Source of the DNA: Cyanobium sp. PCC 7001
Lineage (GTDB): Bacteria; Cyanobacteriota; Cyanobacteriia; PCC-6307; Cyanobiaceae
Length of the DNA: 55,296 nucleotides
Assembly: GCF_000155635.1 (NCBI RefSeq)
Contig: NZ_DS990556.1
Location: 554,780-610,075 of the forward strand
Reading direction: 5' to 3'
The notes under the pieces are model-generated. The model saw nothing but the letters and a program-made list of their open reading frames with translations, was not told the origin of the DNA and did not search any database. A program made the position numbers and the translations under genes. Below are positions 1-9,421 of this stretch, one piece after another. Numbering within the stretch: position 1 is the stretch's first letter; every line of letters begins with the position of its first letter.

Positions 1-25
1 GGCTTGCAGCAGTTCCAGGCTGGAG

Positions 26-400
26 ATGGCAGGTTCGCGTGCGGAGTCCGGGGCCTGGCGCGGCAGATCGGGCCGATCCACGGCGGCCACATCCGCTGCG
101 ACCGGTGTCGCAGGCGATTCCTCGGCCCTGCTGTTCAGTGCCCTGGCCGGTGCGGTGATCGGCGCCGCCGGCCTGGCCTGGTGGCTGCTCTCGGCTGCCG
201 AGAACCGGCGTCTCCAAGCCCGCCAGCAGCGGGTCCTGCGCCTCTCCCGCTTCCAGGACAGCGGCGGTGTGCTCGACGACTCCGCCGCCGCCGGAGCTTC
301 CGAGCGCAGCGACCGTGAGCTGCACGACAAGGTGCACCAGCTCAATGAAGCCATCGACGAGGTGCGTCGCCAGCTCGAGGCGATGGCCACCGGCCGGTAG
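26..400 (+). CDS. Small membrane-anchored hypothetical protein with coiled-coil tail
   Basis: I do not recognise a named family. The 124-residue product has an Ala/Ser/Gly-rich N-terminus, one hydrophobic segment at about residues 34-56 (FSALAGAVIGAAGLAWWLL), and a charged helical tail ending in a likely coiled coil (residues 100-122). This suggests a single-pass inner or thylakoid membrane protein. The frame stays open to the left edge of the window, so the true start may lie outside; the ATG used here is only the first internal one and has a poorly spaced GGAG before it. It sits 30 bases upstream of ilvD on the same strand and may be cotranscribed with it. The membrane segment is clear; function is unknown. 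Confidence 0.6.
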   Translation: MAGSRAESGAWRGRSGRSTAATSAATGVAGDSSALLFSALAGAVIGAAGLAWWLLSAAENRRLQARQQRVLRLSRFQDSGGVLDDSAAAGASERSDRELHDKVHQLNEAIDEVRRQLEAMATGR

Positions 401-430
401 GTTGCCTCGAAGGCACTCTCCGCTGCGGCC

Positions 431-2101
431 ATGCTCCGTTCCGATGCGATCACCCAGGGCGTCCAGCGCTCGCCCAACCGGGCCATGCTGCGGGCCGTGG
501 GTTTCGGGGATGACGACTTCGGCAAGCCGATCATCGGGATCGCCAACGGCTACAGCACGATCACGCCCTGCAACCTCGGCCTGAACGACCTCACCCGCCG
601 GGCGGAGCAGGCCGCCCAGGCCGCCGGGGCCATGCCCCAGACCTTCGGCACCATCACGGTGAGCGATGGCATCTCGATGGGCACCGAAGGGATGAAGTAC
701 TCCCTGGTGAGCCGCGAGGTGATCGCCGATTCGATCGAAACCGCCTGCAACGCCCAGAGCATGGACGGCCTGCTGGCTGTGGGCGGCTGCGACAAGAACA
801 TGCCCGGCGCCATGCTGGCCATGGCCCGGATGAACATCCCGGCTATCTTCGTGTACGGGGGCACCATCAAGCCCGGCAGGCTGGGGCCCTGTGACCTCAC
901 GGTGGTGAGCGCCTTCGAGGCGGTCGGCCAGTTCTCCGGCGGTCGCATCGATGAGTCCGAACTCCTCGCGATCGAGAAGAACGCCTGTCCTGGTGCCGGC
1001 AGCTGCGGGGGCATGTTCACCGCCAACACGATGAGTTCGGCCTTCGAGGTGCTGGGCCTCAGCCTTCCCTACAGCTCCACCATGGCGGCGGAAGATCCGG
1101 AGAAGGCGGAGAGCGCCGCCCGTTCCGCCGAGGTGCTGGTGCAGGCCATCGCCGCCGACATCCGTCCCCGGGACCTGCTCACCCGGGAGGCCTTCGAGAA
1201 CGCCATCAGCGTGATCATGGCCGTGGGCGGTTCCACCAACTCGGTGCTGCACCTGCTGGCCATCGCCCGCACCGCAGGGGTGGAGCTCAGCATCGACGAC
1301 TTCGAGCGGATCCGCCAGCGCGTGCCGGTGATCTGCGACCTCAAGCCCAGCGGCCGCTATGTGACGGTGGACCTGCATCGGGCCGGGGGCATTCCCCAGG
1401 TGATGAAGCTCCTGCTCGACGCCGGTCTGCTGCATGGCGACTGCCGCACGATCGAAGGTAAGACCCTCACGGAGGTGCTGGCTTCGGTTCCCAGTGATCC
1501 CCCCGCCGATCAGGACGTGATCCGTCCGCTCAGCAACCCCCTCTATGCCAGGGGGCACCTGGCCATCCTCAAGGGAAATCTGGCGGAGGAAGGGGCGGTG
1601 GCCAAGATCTCCGGGGTGAAGACCCCGGTGATCACCGGCCCGGCCCGGGTGTTCGAGAGCGAGGAGTCCTGCCTGGCCGCCATTCTGGCCGGCGGCATCC
1701 AGCCCGGCGACGTGGTGGTGGTGCGCAACGAGGGGCCGGTGGGCGGGCCCGGCATGCGCGAGATGCTGAGCCCCACGGCCGCCATCATCGGCCAGGGGCT
1801 GGGCGAGAGCGTCGCCCTGATCACCGACGGTCGCTTCTCCGGTGGCTCCTACGGCCTGGTGGTGGGCCATGTGGCCCCGGAGGCCGCCGTGGGGGGAACG
1901 ATCGGCCTGGTGCACGAGGGGGACAGCATCACCGTGGATGCGAACCAGCTGCTGATCCAGCTGAACGTGCCCGACGAGGAACTGGCTGCCCGGCGGGCTG
2001 CCTGGGTGAAGCCCGAGCCCCGCTACCGAACCGGTGTGCTCGGCAAGTACGCCCGGCTGGTGAGCAGCAGCAGCCTCGGTGCGGTGACCGATCTGGCCTG
2101 A
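431..2101 (+). CDS. ilvD: Dihydroxy-acid dehydratase
   Basis: This enzyme dehydrates 2,3-dihydroxy-isovalerate and 2,3-dihydroxy-3-methylvalerate to the 2-keto acids that become valine, leucine and isoleucine, in the cytoplasm. The 556 residues match the usual family length. Conserved landmarks are visible: TPCNLGL with Cys47, GGCDKNMPG with Cys120 and [10 protein letters not shown] with Cys192, a three-cysteine set that fits a [2Fe-2S] cluster, followed by the C-terminal [10 protein letters not shown] block. The ATG start gives the normal N-terminus, [13 protein letters not shown]. It follows a small membrane protein by 30 bases and converges on the hypothetical gene ending at 2117. Identity is secure; cluster type is inferred from the cysteine pattern. 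Confidence 0.97.
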   Translation: MLRSDAITQGVQRSPNRAMLRAVGFGDDDFGKPIIGIANGYSTITPCNLGLNDLTRRAEQAAQAAGAMPQTFGTITVSDGISMGTEGMKYSLVSREVIADSIETACNAQSMDGLLAVGGCDKNMPGAMLAMARMNIPAIFVYGGTIKPGRLGPCDLTVVSAFEAVGQFSGGRIDESELLAIEKNACPGAGSCGGMFTANTMSSAFEVLGLSLPYSSTMAAEDPEKAESAARSAEVLVQAIAADIRPRDLLTREAFENAISVIMAVGGSTNSVLHLLAIARTAGVELSIDDFERIRQRVPVICDLKPSGRYVTVDLHRAGGIPQVMKLLLDAGLLHGDCRTIEGKTLTEVLASVPSDPPADQDVIRPLSNPLYARGHLAILKGNLAEEGAVAKISGVKTPVITGPARVFESEESCLAAILAGGIQPGDVVVVRNEGPVGGPGMREMLSPTAAIIGQGLGESVALITDGRFSGGSYGLVVGHVAPEAAVGGTIGLVHEGDSITVDANQLLIQLNVPDEELAARRAAWVKPEPRYRTGVLGKYARLVSSSSLGAVTDLA

Positions 2102-2116
2102 GGGGCCCGCCGCCGC

Positions 2117-2572
2117 TCAGGCTGGGGCAGGAGCCATCAGCGCCCGCAACCTCCTGGCCAGCGCCTCCAGGGCGGCACCATCCTGGGGGCGCTCGCAGCG
2201 CTCCCCCGTATCCGGCCGCATCCACACCGGGTGCTGGCCATGCCAGAGCATCGGCCGATCGGGGTCATCCGCCCAGGCGAGCGTGAGATTCAGCCCATCG
2301 CCGCTGCGGTAGAGCTCCAGTTCCAGGTCGTCCTGGGGCCGGCGTTCGCCGTCCGGGCTGCGCACCTCCAGCCTGAGACAACAGTCGTCCGCCTCATCTG
2401 GCTTCCCATCTGCCGCCCCATCTGCCTCCATGTCTGGGGCCGCCGCCGTGTCCTCCTCCACACGGGCGGGCAGCACGGCATGGCGCAGGGGCCTGCGGCA
2501 GAGATCGGCGGCGGCGGCCACCAGCTGCACCAGGTCGGTGTTCGGTGCGGTCTCGTCGTCAGGGGTAGGCAC
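2117..2572 (-). CDS. Hypothetical protein, last gene of the gnd operon
   Basis: I do not recognise a domain. The 151-residue acidic product has a short helical N-terminus (residues 12-32), a low-complexity Asp/Glu/Ala linker (about 40-65), and a more ordered second half with alternating beta-like stretches (RLEVRSPDGER, LELELYRSGDGLNLTLAW) and a Trp-rich patch (AWADDPDRPMLWHGQHPVWMRP). It starts inside the end of the CIA30 gene with a 14-base overlap, so it is almost certainly cotranscribed with gnd, pgl and CIA30. It converges on ilvD with a 15-base gap. Function is unknown; a role beside CIA30 is only suggested by position. Confidence 0.7.
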   Translation of the reverse strand: MPTPDDETAPNTDLVQLVAAAADLCRRPLRHAVLPARVEEDTAAAPDMEADGAADGKPDEADDCCLRLEVRSPDGERRPQDDLELELYRSGDGLNLTLAWADDPDRPMLWHGQHPVWMRPDTGERCERPQDGAALEALARRLRALMAPAPA

Positions 2573-3101
2573 GGATCGCCTGGATCAGGAAACGGATCGC
2601 TCCGGCCCGGAACCCGGCATTGGGGGAGCCGTCATCGCCGAAGCGGGAGTGCAGCACCTGCAGCCTGTTCACCCGGGTGGCATCGAAGCGCAGGGGCAGG
2701 CCCACCGGGCGGGCCCGCACGGAGGGCCGCAGGCCGGCGAAGGGGATCCGCACCTGGCTGACGCCCTCGACCTCGGTGGCGAATTCCGCCACCCAGCGCA
2801 GGCCGCCGGGAATCAGCTCCGTGAGGCCGGCCAGGCCGTCCGCACAACCCACGGCGAGCTTGAAGCGACGGCCCCCGCCCTCGATCAGCAGCTCCAGCCC
2901 CTCACAAGGGGAGAGATCGAGCGGCGGCGAGAACAACGGGGAGCGGCAGCTCACGAAGCCCCCGCCTTCCTCCACCAGCTCCCCCTGAAACCGCAGGCCG
3001 GCGGGCCCCACCGCGCATCCACCCTGGCTGCGGCCGCCCATGATCGTGTCGTTCAGGGCATGCCAGCCACTGAAGGCTTCGGCGGACGCGATCGGGATCA
3101 A
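2559..3101 (-). CDS. CIA30-family protein (complex I intermediate-associated protein 30)
   Basis: The 180-residue protein looks like a stand-alone CIA30/NDUFAF1-type domain, a galactose-binding-like beta sandwich. Visible family signs are the N-terminal WHALNDTIMGGRSQG block (residues 13-27), a GxLxFQGELVEEGGGFVSCRS strand pair, and the C-terminal RVNRLQVLHSRFGDDG segment. In mitochondria CIA30 helps complex I assembly; in cyanobacteria the role is not settled. The ATG overlaps the pgl stop (ATGA), and the next gene overlaps this one by 14 bases, so it sits inside the gnd-pgl operon. A link between NADPH made by the pentose phosphate enzymes and NDH-1 is my inference. Confidence 0.85.
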   Translation of the reverse strand: MIPIASAEAFSGWHALNDTIMGGRSQGGCAVGPAGLRFQGELVEEGGGFVSCRSPLFSPPLDLSPCEGLELLIEGGGRRFKLAVGCADGLAGLTELIPGGLRWVAEFATEVEGVSQVRIPFAGLRPSVRARPVGLPLRFDATRVNRLQVLHSRFGDDGSPNAGFRAGAIRFLIQAIRAYP

Positions 3102-3835
3102 GGCTGCAGCAGCGCGGCTGCCGCATTGTCGGCTAGCACCAGGATCGGGGTGGAGGGCCGCACCAGCCTGGCCGGCGTGCGCTCCGGGCTCTCCTGGGGA
3201 TCCAGCAGCCGCCGCAGGGCCTCGGCCTTGCCGGCGCCACTCACCAGGAAGATCACCCTGCGGGCAGCCGAGAGCACCGGCGCCGTGAGCGTGACCCGCG
3301 GCAGTCCCTTGCCCTCGCCGATGGTCACGAGTTCATCGCGAACCCGGGTGGCCGAGGTGCCGGGGAACAGTGATGCCGTGTGGCCATCGTCGCCGAGGCC
3401 GAGCAGCACCAGATCGAGCATGGGCGGCTCCCCCGGACACAGCAGGCGCAGCAGCTGGGCGTAGGCCCGGGCCCCCTCCTGCGGTGTGTCCAGATCCGTG
3501 GGCACCGGGTGGAGGCGGGCGCTCTGCCCCGCCGGCTGGGCCAGCAGGGTCTGGCGCAGCATGCGGGCGTTGCTGGAGGGATCCTCGGCCGGAACCCAGC
3601 GTTCGTCGCCCAGCACCACATCCACCCGGTCCCAGGGAAGGTGCTGCCCCCCCAGATGCACGTAGCTGGCCTCCGGTGTGCTGCCTCCGGCCAGGGCGAT
3701 CTGGCAGCGATCCCGCTGCGCCAGGGCCAGATCGATGCTGGTGGCCATCAGTTCGGCGGCGCGTCGGGCCAGCGGTTCGCCGCTCTCGCAGCATTCCAGC
3801 TTGTATGCCGGATCCAGGGACGGGGCAGCGCTCAT
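3098..3835 (-). CDS. pgl: 6-phosphogluconolactonase
   Basis: It hydrolyses 6-phosphogluconolactone to 6-phosphogluconate in the oxidative pentose phosphate pathway. The 245 residues match the NagB/DevB-like lactonase family, with LAGGSTPEASY near residue 48, VVLGDERWVPAEDPSSNARM in the middle, and the active-site region LGLGDDGHTASLFPGT. It lies 4 bases after gnd, which makes the product's next pathway step, and overlaps CIA30 by 4 bases. This cotranscription fits night-time NADPH production. The ATG start gives a normal-length N-terminus. Identity is clear from motifs and context. It is unrelated to the ABC-exporter devB at 32-33 kb, despite the old use of the name devB for lactonases. Confidence 0.96.
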   Translation of the reverse strand: MSAAPSLDPAYKLECCESGEPLARRAAELMATSIDLALAQRDRCQIALAGGSTPEASYVHLGGQHLPWDRVDVVLGDERWVPAEDPSSNARMLRQTLLAQPAGQSARLHPVPTDLDTPQEGARAYAQLLRLLCPGEPPMLDLVLLGLGDDGHTASLFPGTSATRVRDELVTIGEGKGLPRVTLTAPVLSAARRVIFLVSGAGKAEALRRLLDPQESPERTPARLVRPSTPILVLADNAAAALLQP

Positions 3836-3839
3836 CGGC

Positions 3840-5258
3840 TCAGTCCAGCCACTCGGTGTGGAACGTTCCGGCCTGGTCCACCCGTTCGTAGGTGTGGGAG
3901 CCGAAGCAGTCCCGCATGGCCTGCACCAGGTTCTGGGGCAGCCGGCCCGTGCGGTAGCTGTCGATGTAGTCGAGGGTGCTGGAGAGGCAGGGAACCGGAA
4001 TGCCGGCCAGGGCGGCGCCGGCCACGATCTGCCGCAGGCCGGGCAGGCGGCGGTTGATCTGCTCGGCGAACCAGGGGTCCAGCATCAGGTTCGGCAGACC
4101 GGGGGCGGCGGTGTAGGCATCCTGAATGCGCTGCAGCAGCCGCGCCCGGATGATGCAGCCACCCTTCCAGATCTGGCCGATGGCGGCGAAGTCCAGGCCG
4201 TAGTCGTGCAGCTTGGAGGCCTCCTGCAGCAGGGCCATGCCCTGGCCGTAGCTCACGATGCAGGCGGCGATGCAGGCATCCCGCAGCGGCTCCAGCCCCG
4301 CGGCCGGATCGCCCAGGTCCACCCGGTGGGGGCCGGGGCCGTGCAGCACGGATTCGGCGGCGAGGCGCTCCTGGCGCAGGGAGCTGAGCACCCGGGCGTT
4401 GAGCGCTGCGTAGATGGTGGGCACCGGCACCCCCATCTCCAGGGCGCTCACCACGGTCCAGAGGCCCGTACCTTTCTGGCCGGCCGCATCCACGATCGTC
4501 TCCACCAGGTCATTGCCGCTGTCCGGGTCCTTGGTGCGGAGACACACCTCGGTGATCTCCACCAGAAACGAGGCCAGCTCCTCGCTGTCGTTCCACTTGG
4601 CCAGCACGTCGGCCATCTGGTCGCCGTTCATGCCGCCGCAGCGCTTCATCAGGTCGTAGGCCTCGGCCAGGATCTGCTCGATCCCGTACTCGATGCCGTT
4701 GTGCACGGTCTTGACGAAGTGGCCGGCGCCACCGGGCCCGATGTAGGTGACGCAGGGGCCGTCCTCCACCTGGGCGGCCATCTTGCGCACGAGGGGCTCG
4801 ATCGCGTCGTAGGCCGAGCGGGTGCCCCCCGGCATCATGCTGGGCCCCTCCAGGGCTCCCTTGGCCCCGCCGGACACGCCCATGCCGATGTAGCCGAAAC
4901 TCTGGCTCTCCAGCTGGGCCACGCGACGCTCGGTGTCGGTGTAGAGGGAATTGCCGCCGTCGATCAGCAGATCGCCCTCCTCCAGCAGCGGAGAGATCGA
5001 GGCGATGGTGTCGTCCACGGGCTGTCCCGCCTTCACCATCATCAGGATGCGTCTGGGGCGTTCCAGGGCTCCCACGAACTCTTCCAGAGTGCTGGCCCCC
5101 ACGATGTCCTTGCCGGCGCCACGGCCCTTCAGGAACGCTTCCGTCTTGGCGTACGTGCGGTTGTAGACGACGCTGGAGAACCCGTTGCGCTCGGCATTAA
5201 GCACCAGGTTCTCCCCCATCACGCCGAGGCCGATCAGGCCGAAATGTGCCGTACCCAT
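3840..5258 (-). CDS. gnd: 6-phosphogluconate dehydrogenase (decarboxylating)
   Basis: It oxidises and decarboxylates 6-phosphogluconate to ribulose 5-phosphate with NADP+. At 472 residues it has the standard length. The N-terminal Rossmann motif GLGVMGENLVLNAERNG binds NADP, with Asn-Arg-Thr (YNRT) after beta-2. The substrate region includes GGAKGALEGPSMMPGG, and the catalytic stretch GGAGHFVKTVHNGIEYG carries the catalytic Lys. It is first in a leftward operon gnd-pgl-CIA30-hypothetical with 4-base spacing. The 211-base gap upstream (5259-5469) separates it from glgC and should hold its promoter. Identity is secure. Confidence 0.98.
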   Translation of the reverse strand: MGTAHFGLIGLGVMGENLVLNAERNGFSSVVYNRTYAKTEAFLKGRGAGKDIVGASTLEEFVGALERPRRILMMVKAGQPVDDTIASISPLLEEGDLLIDGGNSLYTDTERRVAQLESQSFGYIGMGVSGGAKGALEGPSMMPGGTRSAYDAIEPLVRKMAAQVEDGPCVTYIGPGGAGHFVKTVHNGIEYGIEQILAEAYDLMKRCGGMNGDQMADVLAKWNDSEELASFLVEITEVCLRTKDPDSGNDLVETIVDAAGQKGTGLWTVVSALEMGVPVPTIYAALNARVLSSLRQERLAAESVLHGPGPHRVDLGDPAAGLEPLRDACIAACIVSYGQGMALLQEASKLHDYGLDFAAIGQIWKGGCIIRARLLQRIQDAYTAAPGLPNLMLDPWFAEQINRRLPGLRQIVAGAALAGIPVPCLSSTLDYIDSYRTGRLPQNLVQAMRDCFGSHTYERVDQAGTFHTEWLD

Positions 5259-5469
5259 CCGTTGGTTCGAGGCTTTGGGCTCAGTGTGGCCAGAGCGTCC
5301 GGAAGCGGGGCCGATCCGTCACAACTGACGGCGCTCTGTCAGGGTCTCCTGGCCTAATGGCCTGATCACCGCCGCGCGCGATGGAGGGGCAGGGCACGGT
5401 CCCGCCCCCTGATCCGATCAGAGGATTCAGATCTCGGGGTTCCGATCACTGAAGTCAGATCACTGAAAT
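5259..5469. other. Intergenic region between glgC and gnd
   Basis: This 211-base gap lies downstream of glgC and upstream of gnd, both leftward. It has no credible ORF. It holds a GC hairpin (5386-5408), a short stem with arms CTGAC and GTCAG around 5327-5344, and a GGCC-TAAT-GGCC inverted repeat at about 5351-5362. Near the glgC stop are closely spaced copies of GATCACTGAA (about 5445-5475). The gnd promoter should lie here, but I could not assign a confident -10 box. Confidence 0.45.
5386..5408 (-). terminator. Possible glgC terminator hairpin
   Basis: GGGGC-A-GGG pairs with CCC-GCCCC around a six-base loop, giving eight GC pairs with one bulged A. It lies about 60 bases past the glgC stop. 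There is no U-run on the minus strand, so termination activity is uncertain. Confidence 0.35.
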
Positions 5470-6765
5470 TCAGATCACCGTGCCGTCGGCGATGGTGCCG
5501 TTCTTCACCACCACCACGATGCCGTTGCGGATGTAGAAGTTGAGCTCCGGTCGATCCGCCTCTTCCACCCGATCCTTGTTCACGATCGTGACATCGCGGC
5601 CGATGCGCACATTCTTGTCCAGAATCGCCCCCCTCACGGTGGTGCCGCTGCCCACGCCGAGAGGAATGCCGCCCCGCTGCCGCAGGGTGGCCCGCTCTTC
5701 CGACGATTCGAAATAATCGGATCCCATCACCAGCGTGTCCTGCAGCACCACCCGGTCTTCCACCCGGGAGCGCACGCCCAGCACACAGTGGTGGATGCTG
5801 CAGGCCTTGAGCAGCGACCCCTCGCCGATGATCGATTCGGTGACCTGGGCGTCCTGCAGTTTGCTGGGTGGCAGGTAACGGGGGCGGGTGTAGATCGGAA
5901 ACTTCTCGTCGTAAAAGGAGAACGGAGGATTCGGCTGCTGGGTGAGGGCCAGATTCGCCTCGTAGAAGGCGCCGATGGTGCCGATGTCCTCCCAGTAATC
6001 GTCGAAGAGGTAGCTGCGCAGCTGGTCCCCGCGTGCCAAGGAGGCGGGGATGATCTCCTTGCCGAAATCCGTGGCGGTGGGATTGGAATTGAGAAGATCG
6101 AACAGGGTGTCCCGGCTGAACACATAGATCCCCATCGAGGCGAGGTGGGGACGCTTGGCGGCTTCTTCGGGCGAGAGCCCCAGGCTCTGGGTGTCCACGC
6201 GCATCGCCTCGAGCGCCTCGCCCTTGGGCTTCTCGCGGAATTCCTGGATGTGCCCCTCCCCATCGGTGCGCATCAGTCCGAAGGCCTCGGCCTGGACAGG
6301 GTCCACCGGCAGGGCTCCCACCGAGAGATCGGCGCCGGTGTCGATGTGGTGCTGCACGAAGCGGCTGTAATCCATCCGGTAGAGCTGGTCGCCGGAGAGG
6401 ATCAGGTAGTGGTCCACATCCCATTCCTGGAACAGCCACTGGTATTTGCGCACGGCGTCGGCCGTTCCTTCGAACCAGCTGGGGCTGTCGGGCGTCTGCT
6501 GAGCCGCGAGCACTTCCACGAAGCCTTGGCCGAACCCAGCCGAGAGGTTGTAGCTCATCGACAGGTGCCGATTGAGCGAGGCGCTGTTGAACTGCGTCAG
6601 CACATAGATCTTGTTGATCTCCGAGTTGATGCAGTTGCTGATGGGAATGTCAATCAGCCTGTATTTTCCCGCCAGAGGCACAGCGGGCTTGGCGCGCATC
6701 TTGGTGAGCGGATAGAGGCGGGTTCCTGCACCTCCTCCCAGAATGATGGCGAGAACGCGTTTCAT
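5470..6765 (-). CDS. glgC: Glucose-1-phosphate adenylyltransferase (ADP-glucose pyrophosphorylase)
   Basis: It makes ADP-glucose from glucose 1-phosphate and ATP, the committed step of glycogen synthesis. The 431 residues match cyanobacterial enzymes. The N-terminal nucleotidyltransferase begins [20 protein letters not shown] (nucleotide loop). It continues with [10 protein letters not shown] (metal Asp), [11 protein letters not shown] (the substrate-binding Lys region) and [10 protein letters not shown]. The C-terminal third is a left-handed beta helix ending [17 protein letters not shown]. In this family 3-phosphoglycerate activates and phosphate inhibits. A minus-strand TACGGT about 35 bases upstream could be its -10 box. 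It stands between gnd and hemA, each separated by more than 120 bases, so it is probably transcribed alone. Confidence 0.98.
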   Translation of the reverse strand: MKRVLAIILGGGAGTRLYPLTKMRAKPAVPLAGKYRLIDIPISNCINSEINKIYVLTQFNSASLNRHLSMSYNLSAGFGQGFVEVLAAQQTPDSPSWFEGTADAVRKYQWLFQEWDVDHYLILSGDQLYRMDYSRFVQHHIDTGADLSVGALPVDPVQAEAFGLMRTDGEGHIQEFREKPKGEALEAMRVDTQSLGLSPEEAAKRPHLASMGIYVFSRDTLFDLLNSNPTATDFGKEIIPASLARGDQLRSYLFDDYWEDIGTIGAFYEANLALTQQPNPPFSFYDEKFPIYTRPRYLPPSKLQDAQVTESIIGEGSLLKACSIHHCVLGVRSRVEDRVVLQDTLVMGSDYFESSEERATLRQRGGIPLGVGSGTTVRGAILDKNVRIGRDVTIVNKDRVEEADRPELNFYIRNGIVVVVKNGTIADGTVI

Positions 6766-6891
6766 GTCTCCTGATTCCTTCTCTTGTTGGGGGGACCGTA
6801 CAGGACCAGAGCTCCTGCGGGCGAGTGCGGGCTGTACCGCGCGGCGCTGTTGGTGGCGGGGAGCACCGGGCCGGGTGCCCCCGTTGACGTC

Positions 6892-8211
6892 CTAGGGACC
6901 GGAGCTCAGGGATCCGTCGTCCTGGAGCTCGAAGAGCTCCTCGATCACACGCATGGAGGTGTGCCGCTGCTGGCGGGGCTGGGGGGCCCGCAGGTTGGTC
7001 ATGGGGGTGTGGAGCACCTTGTTGATGATGCCCTTGCTCAAGGCCTCCACCACTTTCCGTTCCCGGGCCGAGAGGTCGGGGCCCATGCGGCTGAGGGCCT
7101 TCTGCAGCTCCTGCTCCCGGATCTCCTCCAGGCGTCTGCGCAGACGGTTCACCACCGGCACCGCCTCGAGGCCATCCCACCACTCCAGGAACAGACGGGC
7201 CTCCTCCCGCAACAGGCCCTCCGCCTCGGCGGCGATCTCGCGCCTGGCCTCCTGGTTGCGGGTCACCACCTCCTGCAGATCGTCCACGTCGAACGCCTGC
7301 ACCCCGGTGACCGTGGCGGTGTCGGCTGCGATGTTGCGGGGAACGCCGATGTCCACCAGCATCAGGGAACTGCGCCGGTTCAGGCCCGCCAGCCGCTGGG
7401 CCGTGATGATCGGCTCCTCGGCCGCGGTGCTGGTGAACACGAGGGAGCAGGTGCTCAGGCAGTGGTCCAGATCGTCCAGCGGACGGCACTGCACCGGCAG
7501 GGCGGGGAAGTCGGCGGCCAGTTGCTCGGCCCGCTCCACGGTGCGGTTGAGCAGCACCACAGCGCGGCAGCCCTTGGCCTGCAGATGCTGCAGCAGCAGG
7601 CGGGCCATGCGCCCGGCCCCCACCACCGCCACCTGCTCCTGGTCGAGCGGCACCAGCTCATCCTGTCCCCGGGCCTGGCCCACCTTGAGCTGGGCCAGCT
7701 CGACGGCAGCCGAGCTGATCGACACGGCGCCGGTGCCCAGGTTGGTCTCGGTGCGCACCCGCTTGCCGGTGCTCACGGCCTGGTTGAGCAGGCGGTTCAG
7801 GATCGGCCCGACGGAGTGGTGCTCCTGGCCGAGCCGCACCATCTTCTTCACCTGGGAGAGGATCTGGCCCTCGCCCAGCACCAGGGAATCGAGGCCGGCC
7901 GCCACCCGCAGCAGATGGGCCACCGCGTCCTCGTGGTGGTAGGTGAACAGGTGGGGCGTGAGCTCATCCACCGCCAGGCCGGAGTGCTGGCTGAGAAAGG
8001 CGCCCACCGAGGAGATCCCCTGCTCGGGATGGCGCAGCAGGGTGTAGATCTCGAGCCGGTTGCAGGTGCTGAGGATCGAGGCCTCCAGCACCTGGTCGTC
8101 CTCCCGGAGCTGCTGGAGGGAGGCATCCATGGCCTGCTCCGGGATGCTGAGCCGCTCCCGGATCTCAACCGGAGCTGTGCGGTGGCTCAGTCCGACAACG
8201 GCGATGTGCAT
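6892..8211 (-). CDS. hemA: Glutamyl-tRNA reductase
   Basis: It reduces the glutamate on tRNA-Glu to glutamate-1-semialdehyde with NADPH, the first committed step to chlorophyll, heme and bilins. The 439-residue protein shows GLSHRTAPVEIRERLS at the N-terminus, the catalytic Cys50 in STCNRLEIYTL, GEGQILSQVKKMV, the NADPH-binding VVGAGRMARLLL, and the C-terminal dimerisation helix region. Length and domain order are normal. It lies 35 bases after glpX on the same strand, so the two may be cotranscribed. ATG start. Identity is secure. Confidence 0.98.
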   Translation of the reverse strand: MHIAVVGLSHRTAPVEIRERLSIPEQAMDASLQQLREDDQVLEASILSTCNRLEIYTLLRHPEQGISSVGAFLSQHSGLAVDELTPHLFTYHHEDAVAHLLRVAAGLDSLVLGEGQILSQVKKMVRLGQEHHSVGPILNRLLNQAVSTGKRVRTETNLGTGAVSISSAAVELAQLKVGQARGQDELVPLDQEQVAVVGAGRMARLLLQHLQAKGCRAVVLLNRTVERAEQLAADFPALPVQCRPLDDLDHCLSTCSLVFTSTAAEEPIITAQRLAGLNRRSSLMLVDIGVPRNIAADTATVTGVQAFDVDDLQEVVTRNQEARREIAAEAEGLLREEARLFLEWWDGLEAVPVVNRLRRRLEEIREQELQKALSRMGPDLSARERKVVEALSKGIINKVLHTPMTNLRAPQPRQQRHTSMRVIEELFELQDDGSLSSGP

Positions 8212-8246
8212 GGTGGCAGGGAGGTGTGGGCTGATCGGTGGGCCGA

Positions 8247-9251
8247 TCAGCGCAACGCGATGCTCTGGGCACCAGGCTTGATGTGCACCGTGTCGGTGAA
8301 GCGGGCGGTGTTGTCCAGGGTGCTGATCACCAGGGAGCTGGTACGGGTGCAGTCCTTCTCGAACTTCACGCCGTGGAACAGCAGGCCATCGGTGATGCCG
8401 CTGCCGGCGAACACCACGTTCTCACCGGAGGCCAGTTCCTCGGCTTCATAGATCTTGTCGGGATCGCTGATGCCCATCTCGGCCAGGCGGGCCAGGTTGC
8501 CTTCGCGGGTGAGCCCTTCCCACTCCTTGGTCTGGGCCACGGCGGGGTCATACACCAGCTGGCCCTGGAAGTGGCCGCCGAGGGCGCGCATGGCAGCAGC
8601 CGAGATCACACCCTCCGGGGCCGCGCCGATGCCCATCAGGCAGTGGGTGCCGGTGCCGGCGAAGCCACAGGCGATGGCCGCCTGCACGTCACCGTCCGAG
8701 ATCGGCTGCACCCGGGCACCGGTCGAGCGGATCTCGGCGATCAGGTCCTTGTGCCGGGCCCGGTCCATCACCACGATCACTAGCTCGCTCGTGGCCAGGC
8801 CCAGGCACTGGCTGAGGATCTGGATGTTCTCGGTGGCGCTCTTGCGGATGTCCACCTTGCCCTTGGCGGCCGGCGGCGCCGCCAGCTTCTTCATGTAGAA
8901 GTCGGGGGCGTTGAACAGGCCGCCCCGGTCGGAGGCCGCCAGCACGGCCATCGAGCCGCGCTGGTTGTTGGCGCAGAGGTTGGTGCCTTCGCAGGGGTCG
9001 ACGGCGAAGTCGACGCCAGGGCCACTGCCGCTGCCGACCTCCTCGCCGATGTAGAGCATCGGGGCCTCGTCCCGCTCGCCCTCTCCGATCACGATGCGGC
9101 CCTGCATCTGGATCTGGCCCATGCGCTTGCGCATCGCCTCGACGGCTGCGGCGTCCGCCTCGTCCTTCTTGCCGAGACCCGTGAGTTCGGCCGAGGCGAT
9201 GGCGGCCTGTTCAACGACCTCGAGAATTTCCTGGATGAGGGTGCGATCCAC
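8247..9251 (-). CDS. glpX: Class II fructose-1,6-/sedoheptulose-1,7-bisphosphatase
   Basis: In cyanobacteria the GlpX-type enzyme (F/SBPase) carries both bisphosphatase steps of the Calvin cycle. The 334 residues fit. Metal and substrate motifs are visible: [12 protein letters not shown] near residue 55, [15 protein letters not shown] around residue 80, and [14 protein letters not shown] further on. The start is GTG ([16 protein letters not shown] follows), the normal N-terminus. A TACACT -10 box on the minus strand at 9335-9340 gives a leader of roughly 75 bases. It is divergent from rpe, another Calvin and pentose phosphate enzyme, and upstream of hemA. Activity in this family is commonly redox-linked; nothing in the sequence alone shows that here. 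Confidence 0.97.
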   Translation of the reverse strand: MDRTLIQEILEVVEQAAIASAELTGLGKKDEADAAAVEAMRKRMGQIQMQGRIVIGEGERDEAPMLYIGEEVGSGSGPGVDFAVDPCEGTNLCANNQRGSMAVLAASDRGGLFNAPDFYMKKLAAPPAAKGKVDIRKSATENIQILSQCLGLATSELVIVVMDRARHKDLIAEIRSTGARVQPISDGDVQAAIACGFAGTGTHCLMGIGAAPEGVISAAAMRALGGHFQGQLVYDPAVAQTKEWEGLTREGNLARLAEMGISDPDKIYEAEELASGENVVFAGSGITDGLLFHGVKFEKDCTRTSSLVISTLDNTARFTDTVHIKPGAQSIALR

Positions 9252-9334
9252 AGTGGTCCGGCAAGGGTGGAGGCTTCGGGCTGAGGCCTGAGATGCCAGC
9301 TGCTGCGGGGCATTTCAGGCAGGAAGCGGCGATC

Positions 9335-9340
9335 AGTGTA
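9335..9340 (-). promoter_or_regulatory. glpX -10 box
   Basis: TACACT read on the minus strand lies about 84 bases before the glpX GTG in the divergent gap with rpe. There is no clear -35 hexamer. This is a sequence match only. Confidence 0.4.
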
Positions 9341-9388
9341 TCAGCGCCGTTCCCCGCTCCTGCCGCTGGAGGGGGCAGGGGGCTTTCC

Positions 9389-9394
9389 TACAAT
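9389..9394 (+). promoter_or_regulatory. rpe -10 box
   Basis: TACAAT on the plus strand is a near-consensus -10 element 27 bases before the rpe ATG. It predicts a short leader of about 20 bases. It also supports starting rpe at 9422 rather than at in-frame starts further upstream, which would lie before the promoter. Confidence 0.55.
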
Positions 9395-9421
9395 CGCTCT
9401 TCCCTACCCACCGATCCCAGC

